Below, piece by piece: positions 42,301 through 54,300 of a stretch of 64,000 bases of DNA (its first letter is position 1; every line of letters starts with the position of its first letter). The stretch lies in the NCBI GenBank assembly GCA_946894095.1, contig OX335658.1, forward strand, positions 16,979,001-17,043,000, given 5' to 3'. The notes below the pieces were generated by a model that searched no databases, was not told the DNA's origin, and was given only the letters and a program-made list of their open reading frames with translations. This DNA comes from Incurvaria masculella. Lineage: Eukaryota > Arthropoda > Insecta > Lepidoptera > Incurvariidae. Position numbers and translations under genes: made by a program.

Positions 42301-44616
42301 TATATAAAGTGTTTATATATTTATATTAATGTATATTTATATTTATATGTATATAAGTAGTTGGTATATTGTGTATAATATTTGTTGTAGTAAATTCATT
42401 TGTCTCTATAACTGCCACTCGCACTACTGCTCACGATACCCAAAGGTAGACTGGTAGAGAATGCCCCTGGCATTAAGTTGTACCTTTTGCCCGAATTTTG
42501 AGTGCAATAAACATATTTAAATAAATAAATAAATAAATATTTATTTTCAGGAATTTCTAACGGACCTTTTTCATAAAGTCTTTGTCTTGTAACGAATAAA
42601 TAAATGGAGTGGTCAACTATTGTATTGTCACTGAAACATAAGAACACAATATCTTAGGGAATCAATTGTTTTTTTTTTCTTCAGAATCACCTTCCGTTGT
42701 TGAATAACAACTTATGCTTTTCGTGCAAACCCTACTCAAACTAACCGAATAACTTATTTTACAGATATTAACGGGCACTTCAAGAAAAAAACGTGAAACA
42801 ATTGGTTTGGACGATGAAATAAACAATGAATCGAATGTTCGGGAGAAACGAGAACGCAAGGCTATTGTTACCAGATCTTTAGTCTACCAGTCGCTGGAGA
42901 AGACGTTACAAGGGTAGGGAGACCAAACTCAAGTACTTTTCCCCTTTATTTTCTCAATTTCACAAACTAGGATTGAATTGGTTTTTATTCAAAATAGTAA
43001 AACATGATGGCATACATTTACATGTTAATCAATTTTCTAATTGGCAGGAAAACAATTTGTTATTACCATAAAGCAGTTTTCTGGTAGATTAAAAAAAAGT
43101 AAAATGTTCTTCTCTTCAATGGAGGATGCTCGCTGGAACTGAATAGCGCTGTCACTCCGTCCCCTAAAAATCAACAAAACCTCTAGATCCATAGAGTCGA
43201 TAAACAATGGAATAGGCTCCCATGCCGAGGTGTTTGCCCATAGTACGATCTTGGTTCCTTCAAAAATGGTGCGAAGAAGACCTGGCCAGCCGGCATGGTT
43301 TTTGCAGCCCCTTGAAACTTTGAGAGCCCATTGGCCTCTTATGTGAGGGCCTGGCGTTCGCCATTTACCTCGTGTAATATGAAAAATAAGAACGTGTGTC
43401 TGGCTTGTAGGCGCGGCTTACACGGCCGGGGCTGCTTGCTCCGAGCGATATGCGAAAATGCCGTCCATCATTTTCATCACAACGGCCTGCTGGGCGATCT
43501 ACTACACATTGTACTCACGTAAGTATTTTCCCCGTTTGCAATGTTCTTCATATAACTGCTTAATAATCGCTAATAATATACCCACCGTCGTAAAATCGGC
43601 CCAATCCACCGATTTCCTAAAATTCCCTTCCTTTTATGAGTAGGGTTACATTGAAAATACAGACAATTTGGCATTACCGACTCGACCATCTCTTCATCCT
43701 TTACGATGGTACCAACCTGCGCCGGCTTAACCCTTCCACCCAGTAGAGAAACCATCCATGGGAACAACTCGCATTCGTGGTTTAATGCACTTACCCATCT
43801 CAGAAAGTGGTGCATTAACGGAGTGGGTATCGAAATCATGACCTCTGCCATTCAATGCAAGTCATTGTACCTCTGATCGACGAGCCCGATTACCTAGATA
43901 GTCATCAAAATGTCATGTAATGCACAGTTTCGGCTTTAAGATAAAGTGTCTTTCAATTATGAAAACCTGGACATATGGCGTAAGCTATTAACTTAGAGAT
44001 GCCTCACAACAATGGGCTTTCAAACAATTTATTTAGCGTTTACATAAACGTTACGTTAAAAGGTACCAGGCTGAAGTTTGTGGGAAATGCCTGTAATGCT
44101 TTCTACAGTTTGACAATCCTTAAGATAACGGATCTACAGTTTTCAGCTCATCGTTATGGTTTCAAGAAATGTAGTTTTATCCATTACAGACATACATATT
44201 CTCAAGGATATAACGGTCTTTAAAAGTTTTTAAAAAAGTATAATTCAGGCCGGCATCTGTCCAAAACGAAATAGACATGAGCCGAGCCGGGTACCTCAGC
44301 CAGAAATAAAATAAGCTAAATAGCCTATCCAGATTTCTTTCACTTTCCTATGTTGATTTTGCGCAAGAAATAACTGGGTCTTAAAACTGTATTGTTTAAG
44401 TCAGTGCTCGACTATTGTTGAGTTTTAATGTTCTGAACGCTTTATTTATTTCCTCTTGTTCTTCCGGCCAGGCCATCCTCGTCGTGGTCCGAAGAGGCTC
44501 TAGCGGACGAGTACTACTGGGCGGAGTGGCGAGGCCGCAGCGGCGTCGGGTGCTCCGACTACAGCGCCGACTGTCCCCGCAGTGTCCTCGACCTCATCTC
44601 GCTGTCCGTCCTCTGA
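39355..44616 (+). CDS. Gene 6: secreted DM4/DM12-family protein, 215 aa, 6 exons
   Basis: Exons: 39355-39380, 39516-39609, 41709-41834, 42765-42913, 43411-43518 and 44472-44616 (648 nt with stop; phases 2, 0, 0, 2, 2). Exons 1 and 2 join to a signal peptide (MLVAFQFTLLFLLFRL) followed by SKRWLIFTPSTQFG, the classic LIF-P motif. Exon 3 codes ALLTISTPLENLSYVSFAYF. Exon 4 is basic, with RKKR at 89-92 and REKRERK at 108-114, candidate convertase sites. Exon 5 has C140-x5-C146 (GRGCLLRAICENA) and GLLGDLLHIVL. Exon 6 has C195-x6-C202 and SVLDLISLSVL. An extra phase-0 intron between exons 3 and 4 is shared only with gene 7, as is codirectional orientation, so genes 6 and 7 look like a tandem pair. 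A LINE 3' fragment ends just before the exon 5 acceptor. Confidence 0.88.
39970..40155 (+). other. Unassigned open frame with C-x-C-x2-C in gene 6 intron 2
   Basis: An open frame of about 60 codons contains GRDCTCQVCLRNALYAS and DDMAFAALLL, followed by GTAAGG, a donor-like sequence. It is not a DM4/DM12 exon by spacing. It could be an alternative exon or a transposon remnant. Confidence 0.3.
40868..41015 (-). mobile_element. SINE body fragment
   Basis: GAACTAGATGGAAAACACGG and CCCCTAGTAGGGGAAGGGA are body words. Head and tail are lost. It is in gene 6 intron 2. Confidence 0.5.
41930..42160. mobile_element. Two degenerate 5S-type SINE pieces, opposite orientation
   Basis: 41930-42035 (+) keeps CCCAGTGAAGCGACGCCTCG and a decayed 5S part. 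42060-42160 (-) keeps GAGCTAGGTGACATGCCAGG. Both are in gene 6 intron 3. Confidence 0.45.
42405..42540 (+). mobile_element. LINE 3' end with AAAT tail
   Basis: CTGGTAGAGAATGCCCCTGG, then GAGTGCAATAAACATA and (AAAT)n. It is in gene 6 intron 3. Confidence 0.6.
43110..43395 (+). mobile_element. LINE 3' fragment ending beside gene 6 exon 5
   Basis: Same family as 20905. Its end (TGGCGTTCGCCATTTACC) lies about 35 bp before the exon 5 acceptor at 43410, so the splice acceptor region abuts transposon DNA. Confidence 0.6.
43575..43860 (-). mobile_element. Degenerate tRNA-headed SINE
   Basis: Body (GATGGTACCAACCTGCGCC) and linker (CCATCTCAGAAAGTGG) are clear, the head is decayed. It is in gene 6 intron 5. 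Confidence 0.55.
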
Positions 44617-45432
44617 TCGTGCTTTTTAAATATATCAGTGTACAGCTTTATTTGGTTTTTCCTTGAATAATGTTCTTTTTTTATTTTTATTTAGGTGCGT
44701 CAACAAGAACACCACACAAACATACATGGAAAGTACAGATAGAGGATAATAGACTGAGCGCATTCTTAATTATAGACGAACACAAGAATGATAAAATAAT
44801 GACAAATCCGAGTGCAGTGTACTTTCTATGGATGATGAATAAACAATAAACAATAAACAATAAACAAGATTCACTAATATTTATGGCACAAATTAATACC
44901 TAGCACGATTCGAGCTAAAAATTCAAATAATACTAGCACATAACAAGCGAAACACAATACAAAACAAAGATGAAACATATTTCTAATTTAAAATAACTTT
45001 GCTTATCCGAAACTTTCTTTTTCTCCTACAAATCCATTCGAAAATAAATATAGGTACCTTCCAAATTGGTATACTGCCAGCTGATAGAATATTTTATCAA
45101 TTCACATTTTCACAACGAAGTGTCAAAAATATTGAAAACGCCAATATTGAATGTATTTTAAAAATTCACGCCGATTTCACCGATTTCCATTTATATTTTA
45201 CATCCAACTAGGCCCCTAGCAACCTTTTCATGTTCACACATAACTACATGCATAGCAAACGTAGCACGAGACAGTTCCATGTCTAGACGTAGGTCGGCCA
45301 AGCGGGCTTTCATGGAAATGTATCGTGTGACTTCAATTGACTAGTAAGCTACACCAAGTGCCGGCCGATTACGATGTTGGTGAAGACAATTTGACATTTC
45401 GGAAAATATCCACTGTATAGTTTATAATAATA

Positions 45433-45745
45433 CTAGCTGAGGGACGCGGCTCCGCTCGGGTTAATGTAGTTTTTGACTGATTTCGGGCTGGTCAAGTTCA
45501 GCCTGCGTTTGCAATGTAAGCTGAAAAAATTTCATTATTTACGACATCACATTAGAAACCTCAAAAATAACAGTATTTTTCCACTATATAATGGATGTTA
45601 TTATACATATTAACTTTCCTCTTCAATCACTCTATCTATTAAAAAAACCGCATCAAAATCTGTTGCGTAGTTTTAAAGATTTAAGCATGCATGGGGATAT
45701 AGGGACAGAGAAAGTGACTTTGTTTTAAACTATGTAGTGATGTCA
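45433..45745 (-). mobile_element. Non-autonomous Helitron
   Basis: On minus it ends CCCGAGCGGAGCCGCGTCCC then CTCAGCTAG before T. The body includes ACTACGCAACAGATTTTGATG, a familiar module of moth Helitrons. Confidence 0.6.
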
Positions 45746-45987
45746 GAGGGGCTTTTAAATCAAATGTAAAACGACTTTTAACTATGGCATAATGAACAAT
45801 ATTACAATGATAGCTAGATTATCTTATATTTAACCCTGCTGCTCAACCCCCAGGAAACTTAGCGTGATGGTAAAGATGAAAAAGATGTATGTATGTAAGT
45901 TATGGGACATATTTGGCTGTTCTAAAATTCAAGCAAAAAGTAATTTTAATTAAAAGTATTTTTTCAAAAGTATTTTTAATTGTAAGT

Positions 45988-46195
45988 AAACCGCCCGGGT
46001 TATTACGATCGCATTGGATTAACGATGGTCGAAGCGGCAATGAAAATTGTCCGTCTTTTCCATCCAGTTCAATGTAGCCGTGCAATATAAGGAAGGTCCT
46101 GGCATGGCACCTAGTTCCCATGTGGTGTGTTGGGCTAATACCACGACAGAAGGTGGTGGTATTAGCCATCCATGTCCAGTCACGTAAAAAAAAAT
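45988..46195 (+). mobile_element. 5'-truncated SINE
   Basis: Body and tail are nearly identical to the full 5S-headed copies from CCGCCCGGGTTATTACGATC on. The head is absent, as expected from incomplete reverse transcription. Confidence 0.8.
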
Positions 46196-46999
46196 AGAAA
46201 TCATATGTTTTTAATAAGTGAGTGTATTTTTTATTAATTTCAAAAGTTAACAGTATACGAGTATCTATGGAATAGCACATTAAATAAATGAACTTTCCTA
46301 CATACTTACTCTTTCATTAATTTTTTAATGGCCTCTTTGCATAAATTTGGCTAAATTTAGATTCGTTTTTGACGATTACAATTGCTCCTTACGTCCCTCC
46401 AATGGGAAAATAAATTTGATTTTTTAACGAACTTTAAAAAAATTAGGAGATTCTCAATTCGTCGGATTTGTTTTTATTGCAACGGTAATGTCCCATTACA
46501 TTTACGTCTATTTCTGCAATTGGGTCTAAATGGCGATGTGACGAAATATCCGCGGCCGGACAGTTTCCGAACCAGCTCTTTGCACCGACTAGATCCCCAA
46601 GACTCCAGGTTTTACTTACGGGCGCTTCATTTTATGTATGAGAAGCACTTTGAATGAGATAGCCTATTTGGAAATACGAATGAACCTTGTATTTACTATT
46701 GAAACGCTCGCGAGTGTATCTTTTGACTCGTACCTACTAGTTGCCGGTTCGAAAGGAAAGCTAAGTGCCCATGACTATCGGAAATTTATTTTCCTCGAAT
46801 GTTACGTACACATTGGCTCATCTAGGCATTTCGTGAGTGGCTTTTCAATTTACAAAAAAAACAAAGGCTTCCAACAAATACTTAAAACACATCTTTTGAG
46901 CGGCAAATACATATGCTTTTCACTTTTCTGTGTACCTACTTTAATAGATATACTCATATATATTATGAGGTAATAATTATTTTCTGCAACTGGAAAATA

Positions 47000-47390
47000 A
47001 TGGCCAAATACCACACCCACTGCAATGGTATTAGTCCAACATTCCCTAAGGCTGAGATAAATAGTCGTAACAAAAACTAAGACCAACGAAAAGTAGTACT
47101 TTGTGACATCACTTTGTGTAATGCGGATTTCTTCCATACAAACCTTGTGAAAGTAACGTCACAAAATTCGTTAGTTCGTTAGTCTTAGTTTCTGTTACGA
47201 CTATTTATCTCAGCCTAAGACTTATGCACCATGACATCACCCTTCGCTTATTTAGCACTGCTACATTGAACGAAATTGAAGACAAGGATAATGGCATTGC
47301 CGCTTCGATCATATTTCTAACAATGCGAAGGTGTCGACCCGCGCGGGCTCTCTAACCCTAGTAGGGAAGGGAATCTTGCAGCGTGACCCG
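47000..47390 (-). mobile_element. SINE interrupted by a MITE
   Basis: Tail part 47000-47048 (CCAAATACCACACCCACTGC) and body part 47217-47390 (CATTGCCGCTTCGATCATAT) flank the insertion at 47050-47216. Confidence 0.65.
47050..47216. mobile_element. MITE with about 34-bp terminal inverted repeats
   Basis: GGCTGAGATAAATAGTCGTA at the left and its near-perfect complement at the right (TACGACTATTTATCTCAGCC), flanked by TAA on both sides. It is about 167 bp, non-coding; the superfamily is not clear. Confidence 0.75.
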
Positions 47391-48347
47391 AGACTAATTG
47401 CTTCAAATGTCTTTACCCAAACTATTAATCAATGCAGTGTGGTTCACACAGCACCCATTCGACGACCGCCTTGCACCCAGTGAGCATGGACAGACTGGAG
47501 TGGCAATATAAGCACATTTGTATGGCGGCAGCGAGTTATTGGAAAAGTAGTTCGTTTAGCACTTCGGGACTCTCGAAATCGAACGATCGCTGCAGTCAGA
47601 ACATTGAAAAAAATTATGTGCAACTATTTTCTGCACAGTTAAAATTCAATCATTTAATGGTAACGTGTTTCTCATTACTATAAATGTTTTACGGTAAATA
47701 TCTATTAAAAAGACAAAACAGTTAATGTTAAACAGTTTTTTTAACCGATTGATCAGTATCGCTTCAAAAAAATACGTGTGACAGAATTAGGCGTGCAACT
47801 GTCCAGTTTCAAGAGATACAAGATTTTTAACAGATCGGACAGTACCAATTCACTGAATATAAGATGTGAGTAAGAATGGAAAAAATACTAAAACTAGAAA
47901 CAGTTTTCACACTCATACAGTAAGAGAAAAAAAATATAGCACCAGTTAAAAGAACAATTAAAAGATACAACTGATATTTTTTTTAGTGTAAGGTCCTGTA
48001 AAGTTCCTAGATGTTCGAAAAAATTAGCGCCCGCCGGCGCTGCCGCCATTGTATGTAAGAGTGGCTACGCCGCCCCAACGGACACTAGTTTCGGTAGTCA
48101 CTCTCGTCTTTCCACGCTCGCTGCTTGCACCAAACGGCTTCTGGCCTCAACAAATTGGAACAATTTACCCATCCAATTAGGGCTGCCCAACCGACCCCGG
48201 TGGATGCGAGACACGACTCGGTCGCGTTGAGTTAGCACCTTTAACTAACTTTACAGTTGCTCGGTTTCCTGTAACTGTACACGGCTTGACTACAAACGGT
48301 GCGTAGTTCCTACGATGCACGAACAATAGGATTTTAGCTGTGCCGAG

Positions 48348-51300
48348 ATGGAGAGCGCGAAGAGGTGCTTTTCTTTCGCTTTCGTTTGGTGAGTTGATTT
48401 CATTGTTATTTATTGTAAAAAAACCATTTTGGAGACTTTCATAATTAATTAAAAATATTGTTCATCGATAGTTTAAAATGTTTAATTTATTGATATTCTA
48501 TCGAAATATATATTTTTTTTATTTTGAAACAAACAGTCATACAAAAAATTACAATTTTAATAAGAATATCACATAGACCTATAGTTCCCTATTTTTACAT
48601 GTATAATTACTTAGTGAGAGCATATTTTGATGTGGTTGTGATGTGATAAGATAGTGAATATACAAGTGAGTAAAAGAAAAGAAAGACATATTAAAGATAG
48701 AACATAAATCAACAAGTATCTAATATAATTTTCATGGTTTTCTTCTTAAATGGTAATAATGAGTTAGAAAATAAATCTATTTCAAATGAATGTTTGTTAT
48801 AGTTGCTCAAACTACGTCGAACAAAAGTGTTTTGAGCATAATTTGTGTGGCATGAGGGGATATAAAACAAGTCCTTATTGCGTGTAGTACGATGAGGTAC
48901 TTTAAAAGTAATTCTCTCTAATGAAGATGGAGAGTCCACGTGGCAATTAATGATCTTCCACAGAAAAGCTGCATCATTGAGATGACTTCGGCTTTGCAAA
49001 GACAGTATAAAGTATTCTAATGCAGAGGTATTGTAATTTAAAAAAAAATCGTGTCCAGTCATATAGTCGAGAGATTTGAGGAATTTGTGCTGTATTTTTT
49101 CAATTCGATCAATGTAGATATAGTATTGTGGGTTCCATACTGTACTAGCAAACTCTAAGTGGCTCCTAACAAACCTATAAAAAAGTGTCTTATATATATT
49201 TATTTTGAAAGAACCTTACTTTTATTCGAGCAGCTATATATTGACGACGGCTCGTAGCCTAGTGGCACGGGGACTTGCCTAGTAGCCTCTCCCCGTTCAT
49301 GCGCCACTTTATTTCTCTTTCTTTCTGAGTTTGATAAGAATGCCAGCTGATCCGTGGTTCGGAATCCATGTAAAACTGGGACCTACAGTTCCCCTGCTAA
49401 GTTGTAGGTGGTATTAGCCATCCATGCACATGATTACGTTAACACTTTAATCAACTAGTCATATCATATCACTCTCTTTTTGTAATTACCTATCTCCAGG
49501 TACACTTTTTCTTAATAATAAATAACGCCACATTCAAAATGTATATATTTTCTTGTTTTAGTGAGGGATAGTTTTGAAGACAGACATGTTTACTTGTTAC
49601 CAATTATTTCTATGAAACTGTGTTTTATTGTCTGCCTTTGACCTTTGAATAAAAATGCCCATTACATAAAAGAAATAGGTGCACAGCCTATTATCAAATC
49701 CGTGATATGCTACGAATGACCTTAAATATAAAACTTGATATTTGTTTTTTTTTATTTATGGTAGAATAAGTTAATTTTTAGAAAAAAAAGTGTAAAGAAA
49801 CTTGAAAGTGCTTTAATATCTTTGTGTTATGCAGGTCACTCCTCATGTCAGCGCGAGGGGCTGAAAGACAAAAACGTCTCATCTTTCCACCCACGAGTCT
49901 TTATGGGGTAAGAAACATGGTTCAATACAGTCTTATCATCTTTTTTTTAATGTGAATGGACATGGATGGCTAATACCACACCTCCTGTCATGGTATTAGC
50001 CTAACACACCACATGGGAACTAGGTGCCATGCCAGGACTTTCCTTATATTGCACGGCTACATTGAACTGGATGGAAAACACGGACAATTTTCATTGCCGC
50101 TTCGACCATCGTTCATTCAATGCGATGGTACTAACCCGGGCGGGATTAACCCTACCACCTAGTAAGTAAGGAACGGGACCTACAGTTTAACGTGGAATCC
50201 GAACCACCGCCAGCCTCTCTCAACGGTCGAATGGTCACCCATCCAAGACCAGACCGGACTCAGCGTTGCTTAACTTCGGAGAGCGATCGCCGAAGTGTCG
50301 CGCCACTGGGCTATTGAGGCTGACGATCTACGAATACTTCGTACAGGTAACCAAGCAGACAGCTGTCTCACAAATGCGAACAATACTCCACGCAAGACCT
50401 TATCTGCTCCTTGAAGAGGAACAGTTTTTGGTCAGGCGTGAAACACTGACGCACCCTGTTGAGGACTCCCAGCTTTTTTAAGGCGAGCTTGACTTTATCC
50501 TTAATATGATGTTCAAAATTAAGGTAATGCTATCTATCGACACTAAGAATCCCTATGCGGTCGTCAATACGCAGTGATATATCCTGGAAATTCGGACACC
50601 GAAAGATGTTCTCTTCGCACTGAATACGCACGCCTATGTCTCGCTCGCGTTAAACTCAAACTCACTCTTTCTCACTTGCAGACTTTCCTCGCGATCGCTG
50701 TGCCGGTGGACATACCGAACAAAAATGTGTTCGTGTCATACAACTTCGAGTCCAACTATTCCACCGTAAACAACCTGACGCAGATCGACGAAGTCATCTT
50801 CCCCAACCTGCCGGTGAGTCGCTCTCTACCTATTACATTCAAGTATGTTGAATTGTTTATCCATGCCGTACAAATATAACAGACTTTAACACTGTCGCTT
50901 TCCATCGTTCGGGGCAAGCACCTTATAACTACCTGCTTGGCTCCTTGGACTCGATGCGGCGTCGAAGACCCGAGGTATCCTAGAATTTGGAGACATTCCA
51001 ACTTGCTAGGAACGCAGGTACTCTCACTCTGTCATCTCCACTATGGAGAATGCTCTTCGGAACTACAAAACGCAATCCCTCCTTCGCCTTTCTACCACCG
51101 CTCAACGCGGAGCAGGCTGGGAACAGACCCATTCGTTGTCAGCAATCCCAAAATCTGAAAAAAAAAAAACGATCCTCCAGACCCTTTATCCATAGGGTTG
51201 GTAAACTATGAAGCCAAAGCATTTATCCCAAAATACAACAACCTGGGGTCCTTCAAACATGTTGTAAAGAAGCACCTGGCCGGACGGCAACATTTCAAGC

Positions 51301-54300
51301 CCTCGTGTAAGTTTAAAAGCGTATAGGTATCATCAGGGAACTCTCGTATGAAAGCCTGGCATATGCCAAGTTCAGACCTTAACGTTAAAAAGCAGAGGTA
51401 CCATAAACCATTAAGATACAGGACTCAAAATGTGAAATTCGCTCGATTTAAAATTTTCCTCTTAAAGTAGAATCACCATATACATACTTAATCCGCTCAA
51501 ACATACAACTTGTTTTGCACATGCTTCCACTTTTAAAATCTGTATTCTTTCACCATTCATTCATCCTTTATATCCAAACTATCTCAACATAACCTACATC
51601 TTAATTCATTTAGCAATGCTTTTAGCCTACTATTGAGCCATCTATCGGGTAAAGTCGATCCATTTCTACATTAAATTTGTTTATTTTGCATGCATAGTAC
51701 TACGAGCTATCAACGAGAAGGCACATATCCTTGGTTTGAAACACCGGTCTCCAGCTCAATAAATCACAGTTTCATTGGCATTTCATGTTTCAGGTCGTCA
51801 GCAGACGTCAGAGCCGTAGCATAACAAGAGAGCTCACCTACAACATACTAGAGAATCGCTTTAAAGAGTAAGTCACTTTTATTAGAGGCACACTTGGAAC
51901 ATCCCTCCATGTTTAACCGCCCAACCTTAATTCCATTGTTTCTTAATAATTTAGGTGTGTATTTACGATTTCCCGTAATGCAAGTTTTTTTTTTATGCAA
52001 CCCGACATGGATGGCTAATTCCACACAACTACCGTTATGATAATAGCCCAATAAACCACATTCATGAAGAAATTTGGTGCCATGCCAGGACCTTATTTTT
52101 ATGAGCACGGCTACATTGCGTGCTTGACGAAATACACGTATCCAACTCAGAATGAGAAAGAAAGTGGTGCGTCCGAGGATTTGAACCCAGACCTCTGGTA
52201 TGCTAGGCAAGTCCCCAAACCACTAGGCTACGAGCCGCTCAAAGCCGAGCATGTGATTTCATCGAATCGATCCATGTTATTTGGTAAGTATCGATCTTTT
52301 TATCTTTTGATCTTTAATGACAATGACAGCAGAAACTATGAAAAAACGTTTGGCTGTCTTTAATTTCTCAATGATATTATAAGCAAGAAAGAGAAAGAAC
52401 ACGCTATATCGTAAAATATCAGATACAATTAGCCTTACACACCTCATGGGAACAAGTTGCCATGCCTAATGATTCGCGGCTACATTAAATTGGATTCAAA
52501 ACACGGTCAATTTTCATTGCTGCTTCGACCATCGTTCATTCGGGCGGGATTAACCCTTCCATCTAGCAAGTAAGGAAGAGGACCTTCAGTTTTACGTGGA
52601 ATCCTTACGACGGCTAGCCCTAGAGATGACAACGTTCACCCATTTCGAAGCCAACCGCGCTATATCCCCCAGCTTATCGAATCGCAAATCGGGACCACTA
52701 CTATTTATTGTATTGTTTGTATTCTTTATTCATCATCCATTGACACTGTACTCGGATTTGTCATATTTTAACATTGGCCAGTTCAGCATAACAAAACTCA
52801 GCGAAGAAGAACTGGAAAGAAACTCCGCTGTTATTTTTTTTCAACGTCACTTAGTCTAAATTTACAAAAGTGTTTGTCAATTTTTTTTAACAAAAACATA
52901 GTTAAAACACTATATTAACATGAATTTACAAAAAATTACAATTCATGCCGTATGCAACAGTTCATGACTGATATAATTTTATTTGCAAATACTATCCCCA
53001 CCCACTAACATGTCAATTGAAGCAGGCCAGTCCCCACAAACAGCACCCGTTCACGAGCATCACGCCGTGCCTAGCCTTTACCTCTCTCGATCATATTTTA
53101 GGGAAAGAGATAACCCGAACCAAGCGTCACCGTAAGCAAGGACCTGAAAGCGATGCACTGCTCCAGTGGCAACAAAACACTGTAAAACACGTGCACGTTT
53201 CTGCTGCTTGTGCCAGAACCAACCCAGCACATCATACTAAAGATTAATCGTTGAATATACACGAACACATCGTTGATAGACACATTCACGATGAACTAGC
53301 GTTCAAATATGTCACGGATTGTCCAATTGGTTCTGTACGAACAGGTTCGGCATGTCCGGGCGAGATTGCCTGCTGCGCAACATATGCGAGGCGGCCGACA
53401 CTCCGCTGTCTCACAATGGCGTCGTTGGCCATCTGATGCACGTTGTATTTACGTAAGTAAGCTTCATGCTTCGGTTGTAAGGACCCGCGTCTGTTTATTT
53501 GAAAAAATGTCAGATGGAAATCAGTATGGATTCCGGTTATTCGTTAATTTTATAATTTGTGATTGGGCAATCTACAATACAGTTTGACTATAGCAAACGA
53601 AAAAGACGGAGTAGAAATTCCTCCGAGATTCAAAACAATAAAATACAAAAAAATATTAATACGTAAGTGAGGTGATTTGCAAGATTTTTATCCATGATAG
53701 ATCATGTCAGATGTCACGTGGTATCGAGATAAGATTTTTTATTTATTTTCTTTTAAAAATTACCAAAATTCCAGCTTCCAATGTTTTGTTTTTTATTGTA
53801 TCAACACAAAATAAAGTGTATTGGATGTAACGATGAATTATTGGAAAAAATAATAGATGATGAGGTACCACGCAAAGGACATATGACCCGTACAAAGTCC
53901 CTAGGATGAGTAAAAATATGACAAAATCTTTTTTTCTTAATTGAACTTATATCGAATTTAAAAACATTCACTATAGAAATATATAATTTGGTGCCTATAA
54001 TTAGGCTCTGGGGTTTTAGCGCCTGCGTCTCCTCTGTAGAGGAGAATGAAAAGGAAAGCATTTTTGCCCCATTTGAAACGGAGACGAATTTTACTGGACA
54101 ACACATTTTAATTAGATATGCCTTCGGTTGGTTTTTGTCAAGTTTTTATCATCCGAGGTAGTAGAAAACCGTCTTAAACAAAAATACCCATTCAAGAGTG
54201 TGTGTGTACTTAACGGAGGAAAATTAACGAATAATCTGATATCAGGACAAGCTTGGAAATGAATCTACAAATCACACATACTACCTACTAAGTGACTTCA

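Larger units (their letters stand above)
44617..48347. other. Intergenic region between genes 6 and 7
   Basis: No gene found. It holds a short LINE-type piece (about 44690-44840, minus), (CAATAAA)n at 44841-44870, a Helitron (45433-45745), a SINE (45988-46195), and a SINE with a nested MITE (47000-47390). A GC-richer leader of gene 7 begins at about 48010. 46380-46660 is mixed sequence I cannot assign. Confidence 0.5.

Noticed and set aside
46382..46973. Frames of 91 and 111 codons between genes 6 and 7
   Set aside because: No recognisable motif and no consistent splice sites; probably chance or decayed repeat.
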